Source: a bacterium (GTDB lineage: Bacteria > Acidobacteriota > Polarisedimenticolia > Polarisedimenticolales > Polarisedimenticolaceae). From it: DNA of 64,000 nt. Every line of letters starts with the position of its first letter. The stretch's first letter is position 1. The stretch lies in assembly GCA_024226515.1 (NCBI GenBank), contig JAAELQ010000292.1, positions 27,179-91,178 on the forward strand, given 5' to 3'. Under the pieces are notes generated by a model. It saw only the letters and a list, made by a program, of their open reading frames with translations, was not told the DNA's origin and did no database searches. This document shows, piece by piece, positions 8,744 to 17,382 of this stretch. The translations under genes were made by a program, and so were the position numbers.

Positions 8744-9809
8744 ACTCCTGCATGAAGTCGCGGGCGGCCTGCGCGCCCGCCAGCGGCATCGCGTTGTACA
8801 ACGAGATGCGGACCCCGCCGACGCTGCGGTGCCCCTTGAGCCCGATCAGCCCAGCCTCCTTGGCCTCGGCGATGAACTTCTTCTCCAGCTCTTCGTTCGG
8901 CAGCCGCAGCGTGATGTTCATCCACGAACGGCCGGCCTCCTCGACGGTGCCCTTGAAGAAGTTCGGGTGCTCGTCGATCATCCCGTAGATCAGGTCCTTC
9001 TTCTGCGCGTTGACCTTCTCGACGGCCGCGACGCCGCCTTGCTCCTTGATCCACTCGAGCACCAGGTTCATCACGTAAATCGGGAACGACGGCGGCGTGT
9101 TGTACAGCGACTTCTTGCCGGCCTGGGTCTTGTAGTTCAGTACCGTGGGCAGCGAGTCGTTCGACTGTTGCAGCAGCTCGTCGCGCATCGCGACCAGCGT
9201 CACACCGGCGGAGCCCAGGTTCTTCTGCGCGCCGGCGTAGATCATCGAGTAGCGCGCATGATCGCGCTGCATCGAACCGATGTCCGACGACATGTCGGCG
9301 ATCAGCGGGACGCCGACCTTCGGCGTGTGGTGGAACTGCGTGCCCTTGATCGTGTTGTTCGTCGTGATGTGCAGGTACGCCGCGTTGGCGGGCACATCCA
9401 GCTCGTCGTCGACCGGGATGTGTTTGTACTCACCCGCCTTACCGGAGAACGCGACGTGCGTCTCGCCGATGACCTGAGCCTCCTTGATCGCCTTGGCCGA
9501 CCAGGTTCCGGTGTCGACGTACGAGGCGGTCTGCCCCTGCTTCAGGAAGTTCATCGGGATCATCGCGAACTGCTGCGAGGCGCCTCCGGTCAGGAACAGG
9601 ACGTGATAGTCGTCCGATAGACCGAACAGCTCGCGCGTCAGCGCCATGGCGCTCTCGTTGACCTCGTCGTACTGGGGCGACCGGTGCGAGCTCTCCATGA
9701 TCGACATGCCCGAGCCGCGATAGTCGAGCAGTTCGCCCTGGATCTTCTCGAGTACCGACAGCGGCAGCGTCGAGGGCCCGGGATTGAAATTGAATACACG
9801 TTTCGTCAT
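8727..9809 (-). CDS. serC: Phosphoserine aminotransferase
   Basis: A 360-residue fold-type I PLP enzyme that converts 3-phosphohydroxypyruvate and glutamate to phosphoserine in serine biosynthesis. It begins FNFNPGPSTLP, the usual SerC opening, and has TGGASQQF (phosphate-binding) and YAGAQKNLG with the PLP lysine at 196. HRSVGGVRISLYNA near the C-terminus is also typical. Length matches the family. Start ATG 9809 has GAGGGGAG upstream. It lies 18 bases after serA on the same strand, so the two first steps of serine synthesis are co-transcribed. Confidence 0.96.
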   Translation of the reverse strand: MTKRVFNFNPGPSTLPLSVLEKIQGELLDYRGSGMSIMESSHRSPQYDEVNESAMALTRELFGLSDDYHVLFLTGGASQQFAMIPMNFLKQGQTASYVDTGTWSAKAIKEAQVIGETHVAFSGKAGEYKHIPVDDELDVPANAAYLHITTNNTIKGTQFHHTPKVGVPLIADMSSDIGSMQRDHARYSMIYAGAQKNLGSAGVTLVAMRDELLQQSNDSLPTVLNYKTQAGKKSLYNTPPSFPIYVMNLVLEWIKEQGGVAAVEKVNAQKKDLIYGMIDEHPNFFKGTVEEAGRSWMNITLRLPNEELEKKFIAEAKEAGLIGLKGHRSVGGVRISLYNAMPLAGAQAARDFMQEFMSRV

Positions 9810-9827
9810 CGTCGATCTCCCCTCGGC

Positions 9828-10700
9828 TCAGGCCTGATAGTCCTCGAGCAGGCGCTCGATGATGGTGCCGATACGGCTCATGTTCTCTTGCGTGGACGCT
9901 CCGATGTGGGGCGTGAACACCGTGTTCGGAGCCTCGAATAGCGGCGACGGCTCCGGCGGATCCGAGTTCCAGACATCGGTAGCGTAGCCCGCCAGCTTGC
10001 CGCTGTTCAAGGCCTCGACCACATCTTCCTCGACGATGATCCTGCCGCGCGCCGTGTTGACCAGATAGGCCCCGTCCTTGAAGTGTTTCAGCGTGTCCCT
10101 GTTGATCAGTCCCCTCGTGTCGTCGAGCAGCGGCATGTGGATCGAGACATAGTCCGACTGCTGCAGCACCTCCTCCAGCGTGGGGCAGATCTCGGCCCAG
10201 TCGGTGAAGTAGACGTCCGGGTGCCAGCCGACGACGTTCATCTTGAACGCCCGCGCGCGCACGGCCAGCGACAGGCCGATGCGCCCGAGACCGAGGATCC
10301 CCAGCGTCTTTCCGTGAAGCTCGGTGCGTTTCAGCTCCTTCTTGATCCACTCGCCCTTGCGCATCGAGGCGTCCGCACGATTCACTTTGTTCGGCAGCGC
10401 GATCATCAGCGCGAAGGCGAGCTCGGCCACCGCCGTCGTCGACGCCTCCGCCGTGTTCATGCAGCGGATGCCCTTGGACTCGGCGTAGGGGATGTCGATG
10501 TTGTCCATGCCCACGCCGCCGCGGATGATCATCTTCAGATTCGTCGCCGAATCGATGTAATCCCGCTTGCACTTGGTCTTGCTGCGCACCAGGACGATCT
10601 CGGCCTCGGGCAGCCGGTCCTTGTCGCGGGTCACCTCGCCGAAGCGGGCGAGACGGTCGGGAAGATCGGGACCAAAAGCGTCTGAGATCAGTATCAGCAT
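9828..10700 (-). CDS. serA: D-3-phosphoglycerate dehydrogenase, short form
   Basis: A 290-residue D-2-hydroxyacid dehydrogenase starting at ATG 10700 (MLILISDAFG) after AGAGGT. The NAD-binding GLGRIG sits at 137-142; catalytic Arg, Glu and His are seen in NTARGR, IIVEEDVVEAL and PHIGAST. It oxidises 3-phosphoglycerate to 3-phosphohydroxypyruvate, the substrate of the adjacent serC product. It lacks the C-terminal regulatory ACT domain of longer SerA proteins, so serine feedback through ACT is not expected. Confidence 0.93.
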   Translation of the reverse strand: MLILISDAFGPDLPDRLARFGEVTRDKDRLPEAEIVLVRSKTKCKRDYIDSATNLKMIIRGGVGMDNIDIPYAESKGIRCMNTAEASTTAVAELAFALMIALPNKVNRADASMRKGEWIKKELKRTELHGKTLGILGLGRIGLSLAVRARAFKMNVVGWHPDVYFTDWAEICPTLEEVLQQSDYVSIHMPLLDDTRGLINRDTLKHFKDGAYLVNTARGRIIVEEDVVEALNSGKLAGYATDVWNSDPPEPSPLFEAPNTVFTPHIGASTQENMSRIGTIIERLLEDYQA

Positions 10701-10778
10701 GACCGGTACCTCTGGGATGGATTGAAGAACGAACGTGAATCCCAGTATGGCCACCGCGCCGGACCCGCTCTAGACGAA

Positions 10779-10847
10779 AAGACTACCCTGAAGGTCTTAT
10801 GCAAGTCACGTGGGGTGAACGACTTGCGCCGTCGGGTTCTTTTTTTT
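10779..10847 (+). promoter_or_regulatory. Leader hairpins with T-run ahead of the VIT/VWA gene
   Basis: Two stems lie in the 236-base gap between divergent serA and the VIT gene. AAGAC (10779-10783) pairs with GTCTT (10794-10798), and GCAAGTC (10801-10807) pairs with GACTTGC (10821-10827). Eight T residues follow at 10840-10847. On the + strand this resembles a terminator or attenuator inside the VIT gene leader, although the gap between stem and T-run (12 bases) is longer than usual. No known riboswitch was recognised. Confidence 0.4.
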
Positions 10848-10936
10848 CGAAACGGGTGTCACAGGATCGCGTCTCCCGGCGTTGGCCCCGTGAACGCGCC
10901 GCCGCCCGGCCCGTTCGAACCAAGGAGGCTGACGAG

Positions 10937-13219
10937 ATGTGCCCTAAGATGATGCAACCCACGATGGCAGAGACGATCCGACAATCCGGCGAGGCCTCGG
11001 GCCTGGTGACGGTGGACGGCAGGACGTTCCCGCTGCGTTCGGCGGCGCTGCGCTCGCGTGCCGAGGGCGGGATCGCCGAGACCGAGCTGACCCAGCGCTA
11101 CGAGAACCCGTACGACGAGGCGCTCGAGGTGCTGTACACGATGCCGCTTCCGGCGGACGCGGCCGTCGTCGGCTACACGATCACGCTGGGCGAGCGCGTG
11201 ATCACCGGCCGCGTCGAGACCGTCGAGAACGCGAAGCAGGAATACCGAGAAGCGCTCGAGCAGGGCCGGACGGCCGGGCTGCTGGAACAACATCGTCCGG
11301 ATACGTTCATGCAGAAGCTGGGCAACATCCCCGCGGGCGAGGCGGCCACGGTCGAGATCCGCGTGCTGCAGCCGCTGGCCTTCCTGACCGGGGAAGAACG
11401 CGGCCCGTCGTGGGAATACCGCTTCCCGTCGGTCGTCGGCGTGCGCTACCACGGCGAACCCGGCCGCGTGACCGACGCGGAGCAGCTCGACGCACCGCGT
11501 GCGGACGGCGCCGGAACACCCGCGACGCTCGAGCTGGACCTCACGCTCGCCGACGGCGACCCCGCGGCCCTCGCCGCCGGATCGCCGAGCCATCTGCTGG
11601 CGACCGCCGGGGCGGAGGCGGGGGCCCACGTATCGCTCGCCGAGACGCCTCGGCTGGATCGCGACCTCGTCGTCCAGTGGCGCGCCGCGCAGCCCGACGT
11701 CGGCATGCGGCTGGTCGAGGGGCGTGGGCTCGACGGCGACGACGGCCGCTACGGGCTGTTGACGATCACTCCCCCGGCGGCCCCCCAGCGGACGTGGGCC
11801 CGCGACCTGACGATCCTGCTCGACGCCAGCGGATCGATGAGCGGCTGGCCGCTCGAGTGCAGCAAGCAGCTGGTGCTGTCGTTGCTGGACAGCCTGAACG
11901 CGAACGACCGCTTCGAGGTCCTCGCGTTCTCGAACCGCGTCGAGCACCTGACTCCCACTCTCTGCGCCGGTGGCGCGAACAACGTGCGCCGGGCCAAGCA
12001 AGCGGTCGAGGCGCTGTCCGCGGGAGGCGGCACCGAGATGGCCGGCGCCCTCCGCGATGCGCTGAAGCCGCTGGGCCCCGAGTCGCAACGGCAGGTCATC
12101 TTGATGACCGACGGCTATATCGGCTTCGAGAACGAGGTCGTGCGCAACGTGCTCGACGGGCTGCAGGACCGTTGCCGCGTGCACGCGGTCGGCGTCGGCA
12201 GCGCTCCGAACCGCAGTCTGACGCGCGGCGTCGCGCGCGCCGGGCGGGGCGTCGAGCTGTTCGTCGAGAACGGCGAGACGCCGCAGCTGGCCGCGGACCG
12301 CCTGCTGGCCGCGACCGTCGATCCCGTGCTGACGGAGCTCGGCGTGAGCGGCACCGCCGTGCGCGAGGTCGCTCCGCAGCGGCCGCGCGACGTCCTCGCG
12401 GGCCAGCCGATCGTCCTCACCGTCGAGCTCGATCCGAACGGTGGAACGGTGAAGGCATCCGGAATGATGCCGGACGGGCTGTGGCGCCGAAGCCTGCAAG
12501 TCGACAAGCTCACGCCGCAGACGACAGCGACACCGATCCCGCTGGGGGCGCTGTTCGGCCGCGAGGCGGTCGAGGAGCAGGAGACGCTGGCCGCGGCGGG
12601 CGAAGATGTGGACGCGCGCATCGAGGCGCTCGGCCTGCGGCACCGCATCGCCACCCGGCGCACGAGCCTGGTCGCGGTCGCCGACGAGCCCAGCGTCGAC
12701 CCGAAGCAGCCGCGGCGTCGCCGGAAGCTCGAGGTGGAGCTGCCGGTCGGCGTCTCGGCCCACGACGTTGGGTTGATGCCCACCGGGATCTGCCTGGATC
12801 AGAGGTCCCTCTGCGCGCCGACCCTGATCGGATCGATGCCCGAACGATTCGATGCTTCCCAGACGATTGACGCGCGTCGCGTCGGCGTTCGGGGGATGGG
12901 GGCGTCGGGCATGCTCGTGCTCGACGCGCGGCTCGTGCGGTCGGAGGGCCGTAGGTGGGTGCTGGAGTTCGAAACGCCGCACGACGACTTCGAGCTACCG
13001 GGGGTCGACGTGAAGCTCATGGTGACCGGCGCAGGAAAACCGCTGGTCGCCCGGCTCGATGAGAAGGCCAGTAGCGCGAGCGGGCCTCACGTCGCGGGCT
13101 TGACGGTGCGCATGGTCCTGCTGCGCAAGCGACTCGTCGGCTGGCCTCGGGGGCCGGCGACCGTCACGTGGGTTGCCGGCGGCAAGCAGTATCGGTTGGC
13201 CGTCAGTAGCGACCTCTAG
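10937..13219 (+). CDS. VIT and von Willebrand A domain protein
   Basis: A 760-residue protein starting at ATG 10937 after AAGGAGG. The N-terminal 130 residues are a VIT domain (ELTQRYENPYDEALEV, YTITLGERVITG, AKQEYREALEQG). The central vWA domain has a complete MIDAS start, LLDASGSMSG, at about 294-303 (DxSGS), and FSNRVEH and MTDGYIGFENE further on. The C-terminal third is unassigned. No signal peptide or membrane helix is seen, so it is probably cytoplasmic. Proteins with VIT-vWA architecture mediate metal-dependent protein binding. The ECF-like sigma factor gene follows after 7 bases. Confidence 0.9.
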   Translation: MCPKMMQPTMAETIRQSGEASGLVTVDGRTFPLRSAALRSRAEGGIAETELTQRYENPYDEALEVLYTMPLPADAAVVGYTITLGERVITGRVETVENAKQEYREALEQGRTAGLLEQHRPDTFMQKLGNIPAGEAATVEIRVLQPLAFLTGEERGPSWEYRFPSVVGVRYHGEPGRVTDAEQLDAPRADGAGTPATLELDLTLADGDPAALAAGSPSHLLATAGAEAGAHVSLAETPRLDRDLVVQWRAAQPDVGMRLVEGRGLDGDDGRYGLLTITPPAAPQRTWARDLTILLDASGSMSGWPLECSKQLVLSLLDSLNANDRFEVLAFSNRVEHLTPTLCAGGANNVRRAKQAVEALSAGGGTEMAGALRDALKPLGPESQRQVILMTDGYIGFENEVVRNVLDGLQDRCRVHAVGVGSAPNRSLTRGVARAGRGVELFVENGETPQLAADRLLAATVDPVLTELGVSGTAVREVAPQRPRDVLAGQPIVLTVELDPNGGTVKASGMMPDGLWRRSLQVDKLTPQTTATPIPLGALFGREAVEEQETLAAAGEDVDARIEALGLRHRIATRRTSLVAVADEPSVDPKQPRRRRKLEVELPVGVSAHDVGLMPTGICLDQRSLCAPTLIGSMPERFDASQTIDARRVGVRGMGASGMLVLDARLVRSEGRRWVLEFETPHDDFELPGVDVKLMVTGAGKPLVARLDEKASSASGPHVAGLTVRMVLLRKRLVGWPRGPATVTWVAGGKQYRLAVSSDL

Positions 13220-13226
13220 GAAGACC

Positions 13227-13787
13227 GTGAACGACCTCGACCGAGCATGGGAAACGACCCGGGCGGGAAGCCACCACGGCTTTTCCGCCTGGGTCAAGCT
13301 GTGCGAGCTTCCCCTGCGCCGCAGTTTGCGCTCGTTCGCGCGCGTCGTCGACACGGAGTCCGTCTTGCAGGAGGGCCTGCTGCGCATGTGGCGTCTCGCC
13401 CCGACGAAGGAGCTCGAGGGAGAGAACGCCTCGCTGCGCATGGCGCTGCGGCTGGTGCGCAACCTGGCGATCTCCGAGACGCGCCGCTTCGGCCGCGAGG
13501 TGCCCGAGCAGCTCGAGGACGCCGAGGTGCACCTCGAGCCGGGCCGCCTCGACGCCGAGCCCTCGGACCCGGTCCTGCGCAAGGCGATCGCGTTCTGCGT
13601 ACAGAAGCTCCCCGACAAACCCCGGACCGCCCTGCTGGCGAGACTCGGCGGCGGCGACGATCGCGACCTGGCCGCGGGCCTCGACATGCGGCGCAACACG
13701 TTCCTGCAGAACATCGTCCGCGCGCGCAAGCTTCTGCGTAAGTGCCTCGAGGGCCGCGGCGTGCGCGTCGAGGAGCTGTCGACATGA
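13227..13787 (+). CDS. ECF-like RNA polymerase sigma factor
   Basis: A 186-residue protein from GTG 13227, with AGGAAGA just before it overlapping the VIT stop. Residues 25-65 (SLRSFARVVDTESVLQEG and onward to MWRL) fit sigma region 2, including the helix that contacts the -10 element. Residues 125-175 (LPDKPRTALLARL, DLAAGLDMRRNTF, RARKLLRKCL) fit region 4 with its helix-turn-helix. It is divergent from classical ECF factors. Being inside the VIT operon and followed by a coupled small protein suggests it is controlled by one of these partners. Confidence 0.75.
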   Translation: MNDLDRAWETTRAGSHHGFSAWVKLCELPLRRSLRSFARVVDTESVLQEGLLRMWRLAPTKELEGENASLRMALRLVRNLAISETRRFGREVPEQLEDAEVHLEPGRLDAEPSDPVLRKAIAFCVQKLPDKPRTALLARLGGGDDRDLAAGLDMRRNTFLQNIVRARKLLRKCLEGRGVRVEELST

Positions 13788-14035
13788 GCCCGCACGACCG
13801 CAGGGACGAACCCGATCTGCTGCTCGAGGCCGCGGCCAGCCCGTTCCGCGAGTCCGACGCGCACGGACGTCTGCAACCGTCTCCCGACTGGGCCGATCTG
13901 TCGGCGGACGAGCGGGACCGGCTGTTCGCGCGCCAACTCGAGGCGCGCCGCATCGAGCGCGCGCTCGCCCCGGACGGCCTGTCCGCCACGGCGAAGGCCG
14001 TCCTCGAGCGAGTCCAGAGACTGGGTCAACTTTAG
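13784..14035 (+). CDS. Small charged protein coupled to the sigma factor
   Basis: An 83-residue, highly charged protein whose ATG overlaps the sigma stop (ATGA). It has no membrane helix, no Cys-His zinc motif and no recognised domain. A helical C-terminal part (LFARQLEARRIERALA) is predicted. The tight coupling to a sigma gene is usual for anti-sigma or co-regulator proteins, but nothing in the sequence proves that. Confidence 0.65.
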   Translation: MSPHDRRDEPDLLLEAAASPFRESDAHGRLQPSPDWADLSADERDRLFARQLEARRIERALAPDGLSATAKAVLERVQRLGQL

Positions 14036-14127
14036 AAAGCCCCAAAAGGACCAATAGAGATAATCACCATCCATTAGAGGAGTTGAGTCCGCCTCGCGAC
14101 CCCTGTAGAAGCGAGCAATAAGACGAG

Positions 14128-14248
14128 CCAGGGGGAGAAGAACGCCGAGATATTCGGCCCTGGGCACACAGTGAACACAACGCAGTTCATGCGGACCTTC
14201 CGACTCCACGATCGGACTCGGGGACGCGTGTTTCTCGTCCCGCTGAGT
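14128..14248 (+). promoter_or_regulatory. Structured leader before the Cys-rich protein gene
   Basis: The 274-base gap between the small protein and the gene at 14310 holds two clear stems. CCAGG (14128-14132) pairs with CCTGG (14159-14163) and encloses GCCGA (14144-14148) paired with TCGGC (14154-14158), stacked on one side with an 11-base internal loop. Then ACTC plus GGGACG (14216-14226) pairs with CGTCCC plus GAGT (14236-14248). No T-run follows. It could be a 5' UTR structure; no known class was recognised. Confidence 0.3.
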
Positions 14249-14309
14249 CACGCAGCACGAGCTGTCCGGTGTTGACTCGATGCTCGCCAGCAAGAGAAGA
14301 GGTGTCGCG

Positions 14310-17285
14310 ATGTTGAACGAAGGTCTCCGGACCGGATGGAGCCATATTCTACGCAGCCTGGCGCTGTTGACGGTCGTGCTGATCCTTTGCAGTGGATCCG
14401 CGGCGGCCCAGGTGGGCGTCCCCTGCGATCAGGGTCAGTTCCCGATCTGCGACGGTGATTGCGGGCCCGACGAGACCTGCGCACCCGACGCTGCCAGCGG
14501 CTCGTGTCGTTGTGAAGGGATCGGCGAGGCCTGCTCGCAGTGCGGCCCCGGAGCGCATTTCGTCGACGCCTGCGGCCCGTTCCCACCGGTGGGAACCGAC
14601 CTGGTCGCCGACAACGGAGCCGTGGTCGGCGTCGACCTCGACAACGACTGCGTGCGCGACATCAATCTGGTCCTCGGCCCCTGCCCGGCCCCCGATCACC
14701 TGTTGCACGTCGAGAAGAGCCTCGGCCCGATCGACGACTCGGTGAGCTTCCCCGGCACCAGCCCGCTCGACGGGCACCCGACGGGTCCGGGACTGGACGT
14801 GATCGACACCGAGATCATCTCGCTCTGCCTCACCGACGGCATCGTGACCATGGTGATCGGTGCCGGCGGACCGTCGGCGTTGCCGCTCCAGCAATCGCTG
14901 GGCGCCGTCGCCGAGGATCTGGCGACTCCCGATCCGTCGGTCGCCGATAGCTTCTTCGACACCTTCTTCGAGATCTCCGGCGTCGCCGGAGGTCCGCTGT
15001 ACAACCAGACGACATTGAGGATCGGGGCGCTGATCGACTGTCTGCCGCCCTCGGCGAGCTATCACCATCCGACCGGCCTGTGCCTGCCGCTGACCAGTGA
15101 GGGCGTCTGCGCCGGAGGGCCGAACGACGGCAGCCCGTGCATCAACGACCTGAATTGTCCCGGCGGCTCCTGCTCCGGCGCGACGGTCGTCGCGAATCTC
15201 GTCTCGGCGAACCACTCCGTCAATCAACCCGTCTGTAGCGCGAGCGACGCCCCCGAGTGTCTGGGCGATTGCCCTCCGGGCCAGGTCTGCCTGATCGACG
15301 CGGTGGGCGCTGCGTGCACCTGCGTGCCCCTGCTCTGCGAGCAGGGCCCGTTCCCCGAATGCAACGGCGACTGCCCGGCGAACTCCGTGTGTGAACCGAT
15401 GACGACGAGCGCCGTCGTCCTGCCCACGCCCGACCTTCCGCCCGAGCCGAACCCGCCGGAGTGCGACCGCATCGTCAGCATGTACGAGGGGCAGGACGTC
15501 CACGCCCTGTTCCCCGGCGGGATCGACTTCAGCGATCCGCAACACAAGTGCTTCCAGAACGTCCAGGTTCAAGATGACGGCAACGGCAACGAGATCGAGA
15601 CCTTCGACTCGACCGTGGAGGGAGAGGTCGACCTGGGCGGCGGGCCGCAGCCCGTGACGCTGTCCGGGCCGGTGACGATCGTGACCTACGGCAAGACCGG
15701 CAACACGACCGGCACCTTCCAGACCGAGATCCTGTCGATGTCCCTCACGGGAGACGCGGGAGGCATTCCGATCGAGATCCGCGAGAGCCCGAGCCTGCCC
15801 TCGCCGGGGCAGACGACGATCACCGACCTCGGCGGCGGGCAGTGGCAGATCGACAGCTTCTTCGATGTTTTCACCGAGCTGTCGGTCGCCGGCGGACCGT
15901 TCGAGCCCCAGGTCAACGAGCCCGGGCGCATGAACCTCGTCCCGGTCGATCCCGGAGCGTGCGAGTGCATATCGACTCAGGTGCCGTGCGACCTGAGCGA
16001 CCCGGCCGTCTGCGACGGCGATTGCCCGATCGCGGGCGACATCTGCACCCTCGATTCGCTGGGTGGCCCGTGCTTCTGCGCGCCGCCTCCGGTGCCGTGC
16101 GAGGACACCTTCCCGGTCTGTGACGGGGACTGTCCGGCCAACACGCACTGCGAGACCGGGAACTCCGGGGTCGTCGTGCTGCCGGATCCGAGCCTGCCGC
16201 CGGAATCCGAGCCTGCGGATCCCGAGTGCGTGCAGATCGTCAGCCAGTACGAGGGGCAGGACCTGCACGCCAGGTTCCCCGGCGGCGTCGACTTCAGCGA
16301 TCCGGCCCACAAGTGCTTCAGGAACGTGAACCGCACCGACGACGGCAGCGGCAACGAGCTCGAGACCTTCGACTCGACCGTCGACGGAGAGGTCGACCTG
16401 GGCGGCGGCCCCGTGCCGGTGACCCTCTCGGGGCCGGTGACGATCGTGACCTACGGCAAGACCGGCAACACAACCGGTACGTTCCAGACCGAGATCCTGT
16501 CGATGTCCCTCTCGGGTCTCGCGGGAGGCATCCCGGTCGAGATCCGCGAGAGCCCGAGCCTGGTCTCGCCGGGTCAGACGACGATCACCGATCTCGGCGG
16601 CGGCCTGTGGCAGATCGACAGCTTCTTCGACGTCTTCACCGAGCTGTCGATCAACGGCGGTCCGTTCCAACCCCAGACCAACGGCGCGGGGCGCATGACG
16701 CTGGTCCCGGTCAACCCGGACATCTGCGAGTGCGTGCCTGACTTCGTGCCCTGCGATCAGACCGATCCGGCGGTGTGCGACGGCGACTGTACGGTCGCGG
16801 GTGACTACTGCACGCCCGATCCGGCCGGAGGCCCGTGCTTCTGTGCGCCGCTCGAGCCGCCGCTCTGCGAGGACACGCTGACTCCCGAGTGCGACGGTTC
16901 CTGTCCGCCGAACGAGCGCTGCGTCTCCCTGACCGACAACTGCGAGTGCAGGCCCTGCCCCACCGTCGCTCCCGGAATGGTCGGCGGAGTGGAGTGGCCT
17001 TCCAAGGGCCGCATGCGATGGCTGGGACTGCCCTGCGCGGTGTCCTACAACGTGTACAAGCTCACTGCACCGAGGCTCACGGATTCCGACGGCGACGGTC
17101 TGGCCGACGCGTACGGCTCGTGTTACCGGCCCGGATTGGCTGCCGCGGAGCTGCTCGAGCCCGGCAACCCGCCGTCCGGAGAGGTCAGCCACTACCTGGT
17201 GACCGGCAAGAGCTCCAGCGGCGAGGGTTCGATGGGGCGCAACGGTGCCGGGGCGGAGAGGCCCAACACCGCGCCGTGCCCGTGA
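14310..17285 (+). CDS. Large Cys-rich secreted protein with internal duplication
   Basis: 991 residues from ATG 14310, chosen over the ATG 30 bases upstream because AAGAGAAGAGG precedes it and it gives a standard signal peptide ending SGSAAAQ near residue 34. Short modules of the type CDGDCP...C recur about seven times, with many paired cysteines. Two copies of a roughly 170-residue domain (FPGGIDFSDP, TIVTYGKTGNTTG, WQIDSFFDVFTEL) lie at about 385-553 and 640-808. The last 100 residues match the C-terminal module of the subtilase at 4022-6343 (SYNVYK, HYLVTG, ERPNTAPC). No catalytic motif was recognised; a secreted structural or binding protein is likely. Confidence 0.8.
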   Translation: MLNEGLRTGWSHILRSLALLTVVLILCSGSAAAQVGVPCDQGQFPICDGDCGPDETCAPDAASGSCRCEGIGEACSQCGPGAHFVDACGPFPPVGTDLVADNGAVVGVDLDNDCVRDINLVLGPCPAPDHLLHVEKSLGPIDDSVSFPGTSPLDGHPTGPGLDVIDTEIISLCLTDGIVTMVIGAGGPSALPLQQSLGAVAEDLATPDPSVADSFFDTFFEISGVAGGPLYNQTTLRIGALIDCLPPSASYHHPTGLCLPLTSEGVCAGGPNDGSPCINDLNCPGGSCSGATVVANLVSANHSVNQPVCSASDAPECLGDCPPGQVCLIDAVGAACTCVPLLCEQGPFPECNGDCPANSVCEPMTTSAVVLPTPDLPPEPNPPECDRIVSMYEGQDVHALFPGGIDFSDPQHKCFQNVQVQDDGNGNEIETFDSTVEGEVDLGGGPQPVTLSGPVTIVTYGKTGNTTGTFQTEILSMSLTGDAGGIPIEIRESPSLPSPGQTTITDLGGGQWQIDSFFDVFTELSVAGGPFEPQVNEPGRMNLVPVDPGACECISTQVPCDLSDPAVCDGDCPIAGDICTLDSLGGPCFCAPPPVPCEDTFPVCDGDCPANTHCETGNSGVVVLPDPSLPPESEPADPECVQIVSQYEGQDLHARFPGGVDFSDPAHKCFRNVNRTDDGSGNELETFDSTVDGEVDLGGGPVPVTLSGPVTIVTYGKTGNTTGTFQTEILSMSLSGLAGGIPVEIRESPSLVSPGQTTITDLGGGLWQIDSFFDVFTELSINGGPFQPQTNGAGRMTLVPVNPDICECVPDFVPCDQTDPAVCDGDCTVAGDYCTPDPAGGPCFCAPLEPPLCEDTLTPECDGSCPPNERCVSLTDNCECRPCPTVAPGMVGGVEWPSKGRMRWLGLPCAVSYNVYKLTAPRLTDSDGDGLADAYGSCYRPGLAAAELLEPGNPPSGEVSHYLVTGKSSSGEGSMGRNGAGAERPNTAPCP
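15461..15968 (+). repeat. Internal repeat, copy 1 (508 bases)
   Basis: First copy of a 508-base segment within the Cys-rich protein gene; it encodes the domain with FPGGIDFSDP and TIVTYGKTGNTTG. It is in frame with copy 2, displaced by 765 bases (255 codons). Long runs are identical between the copies at the DNA level, so the duplication looks recent or is kept alike by gene conversion. Confidence 0.85.
16226..16733 (+). repeat. Internal repeat, copy 2 (508 bases)
   Basis: Second copy of the 508-base in-frame duplication, the same length as copy 1. Most protein changes are conservative, for example SLTGDAGGIPIE against SLSGLAGGIPVE. Confidence 0.85.
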
Positions 17286-17316
17286 GCGAGGAGCCAGGGA
17301 GGTTCGGAGGCTAGAA

Positions 17317-17379
17317 GGGGTCAGGCCTTCGTTCGCCGCTCGGTCGTCATGACCGAGCGGCGGACAAGAGCCTGACCCC
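17317..17379. repeat. REP-like palindrome, possible two-way terminator
   Basis: GGGGTCAGG (17317-17325) is the reverse complement of CCTGACCCC (17371-17379). Inside it GCCGCTCGGTC (17335-17345) pairs perfectly with GACCGAGCGGC (17351-17361) around a 5-base loop. The GGGGTCAGG outer arm resembles hairpins often found near toxin-antitoxin and mobile genes. It lies between two convergent genes, so it may also end transcription from both sides, although no T-run is present. Confidence 0.65.
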
Positions 17380-17382
17380 GAT

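Noticed and set aside
15461..16733. CRISPR-like or tandem repeat array
   Set aside because: Only two 508-base copies exist, both coding and in frame; no short repeats with spacers.
14349..17192. Long open frame of 947 codons on the minus strand
   Set aside because: It is antisense to the Cys-rich protein gene; its Arg/Val/Asp-rich translation has no domain and reflects high GC.
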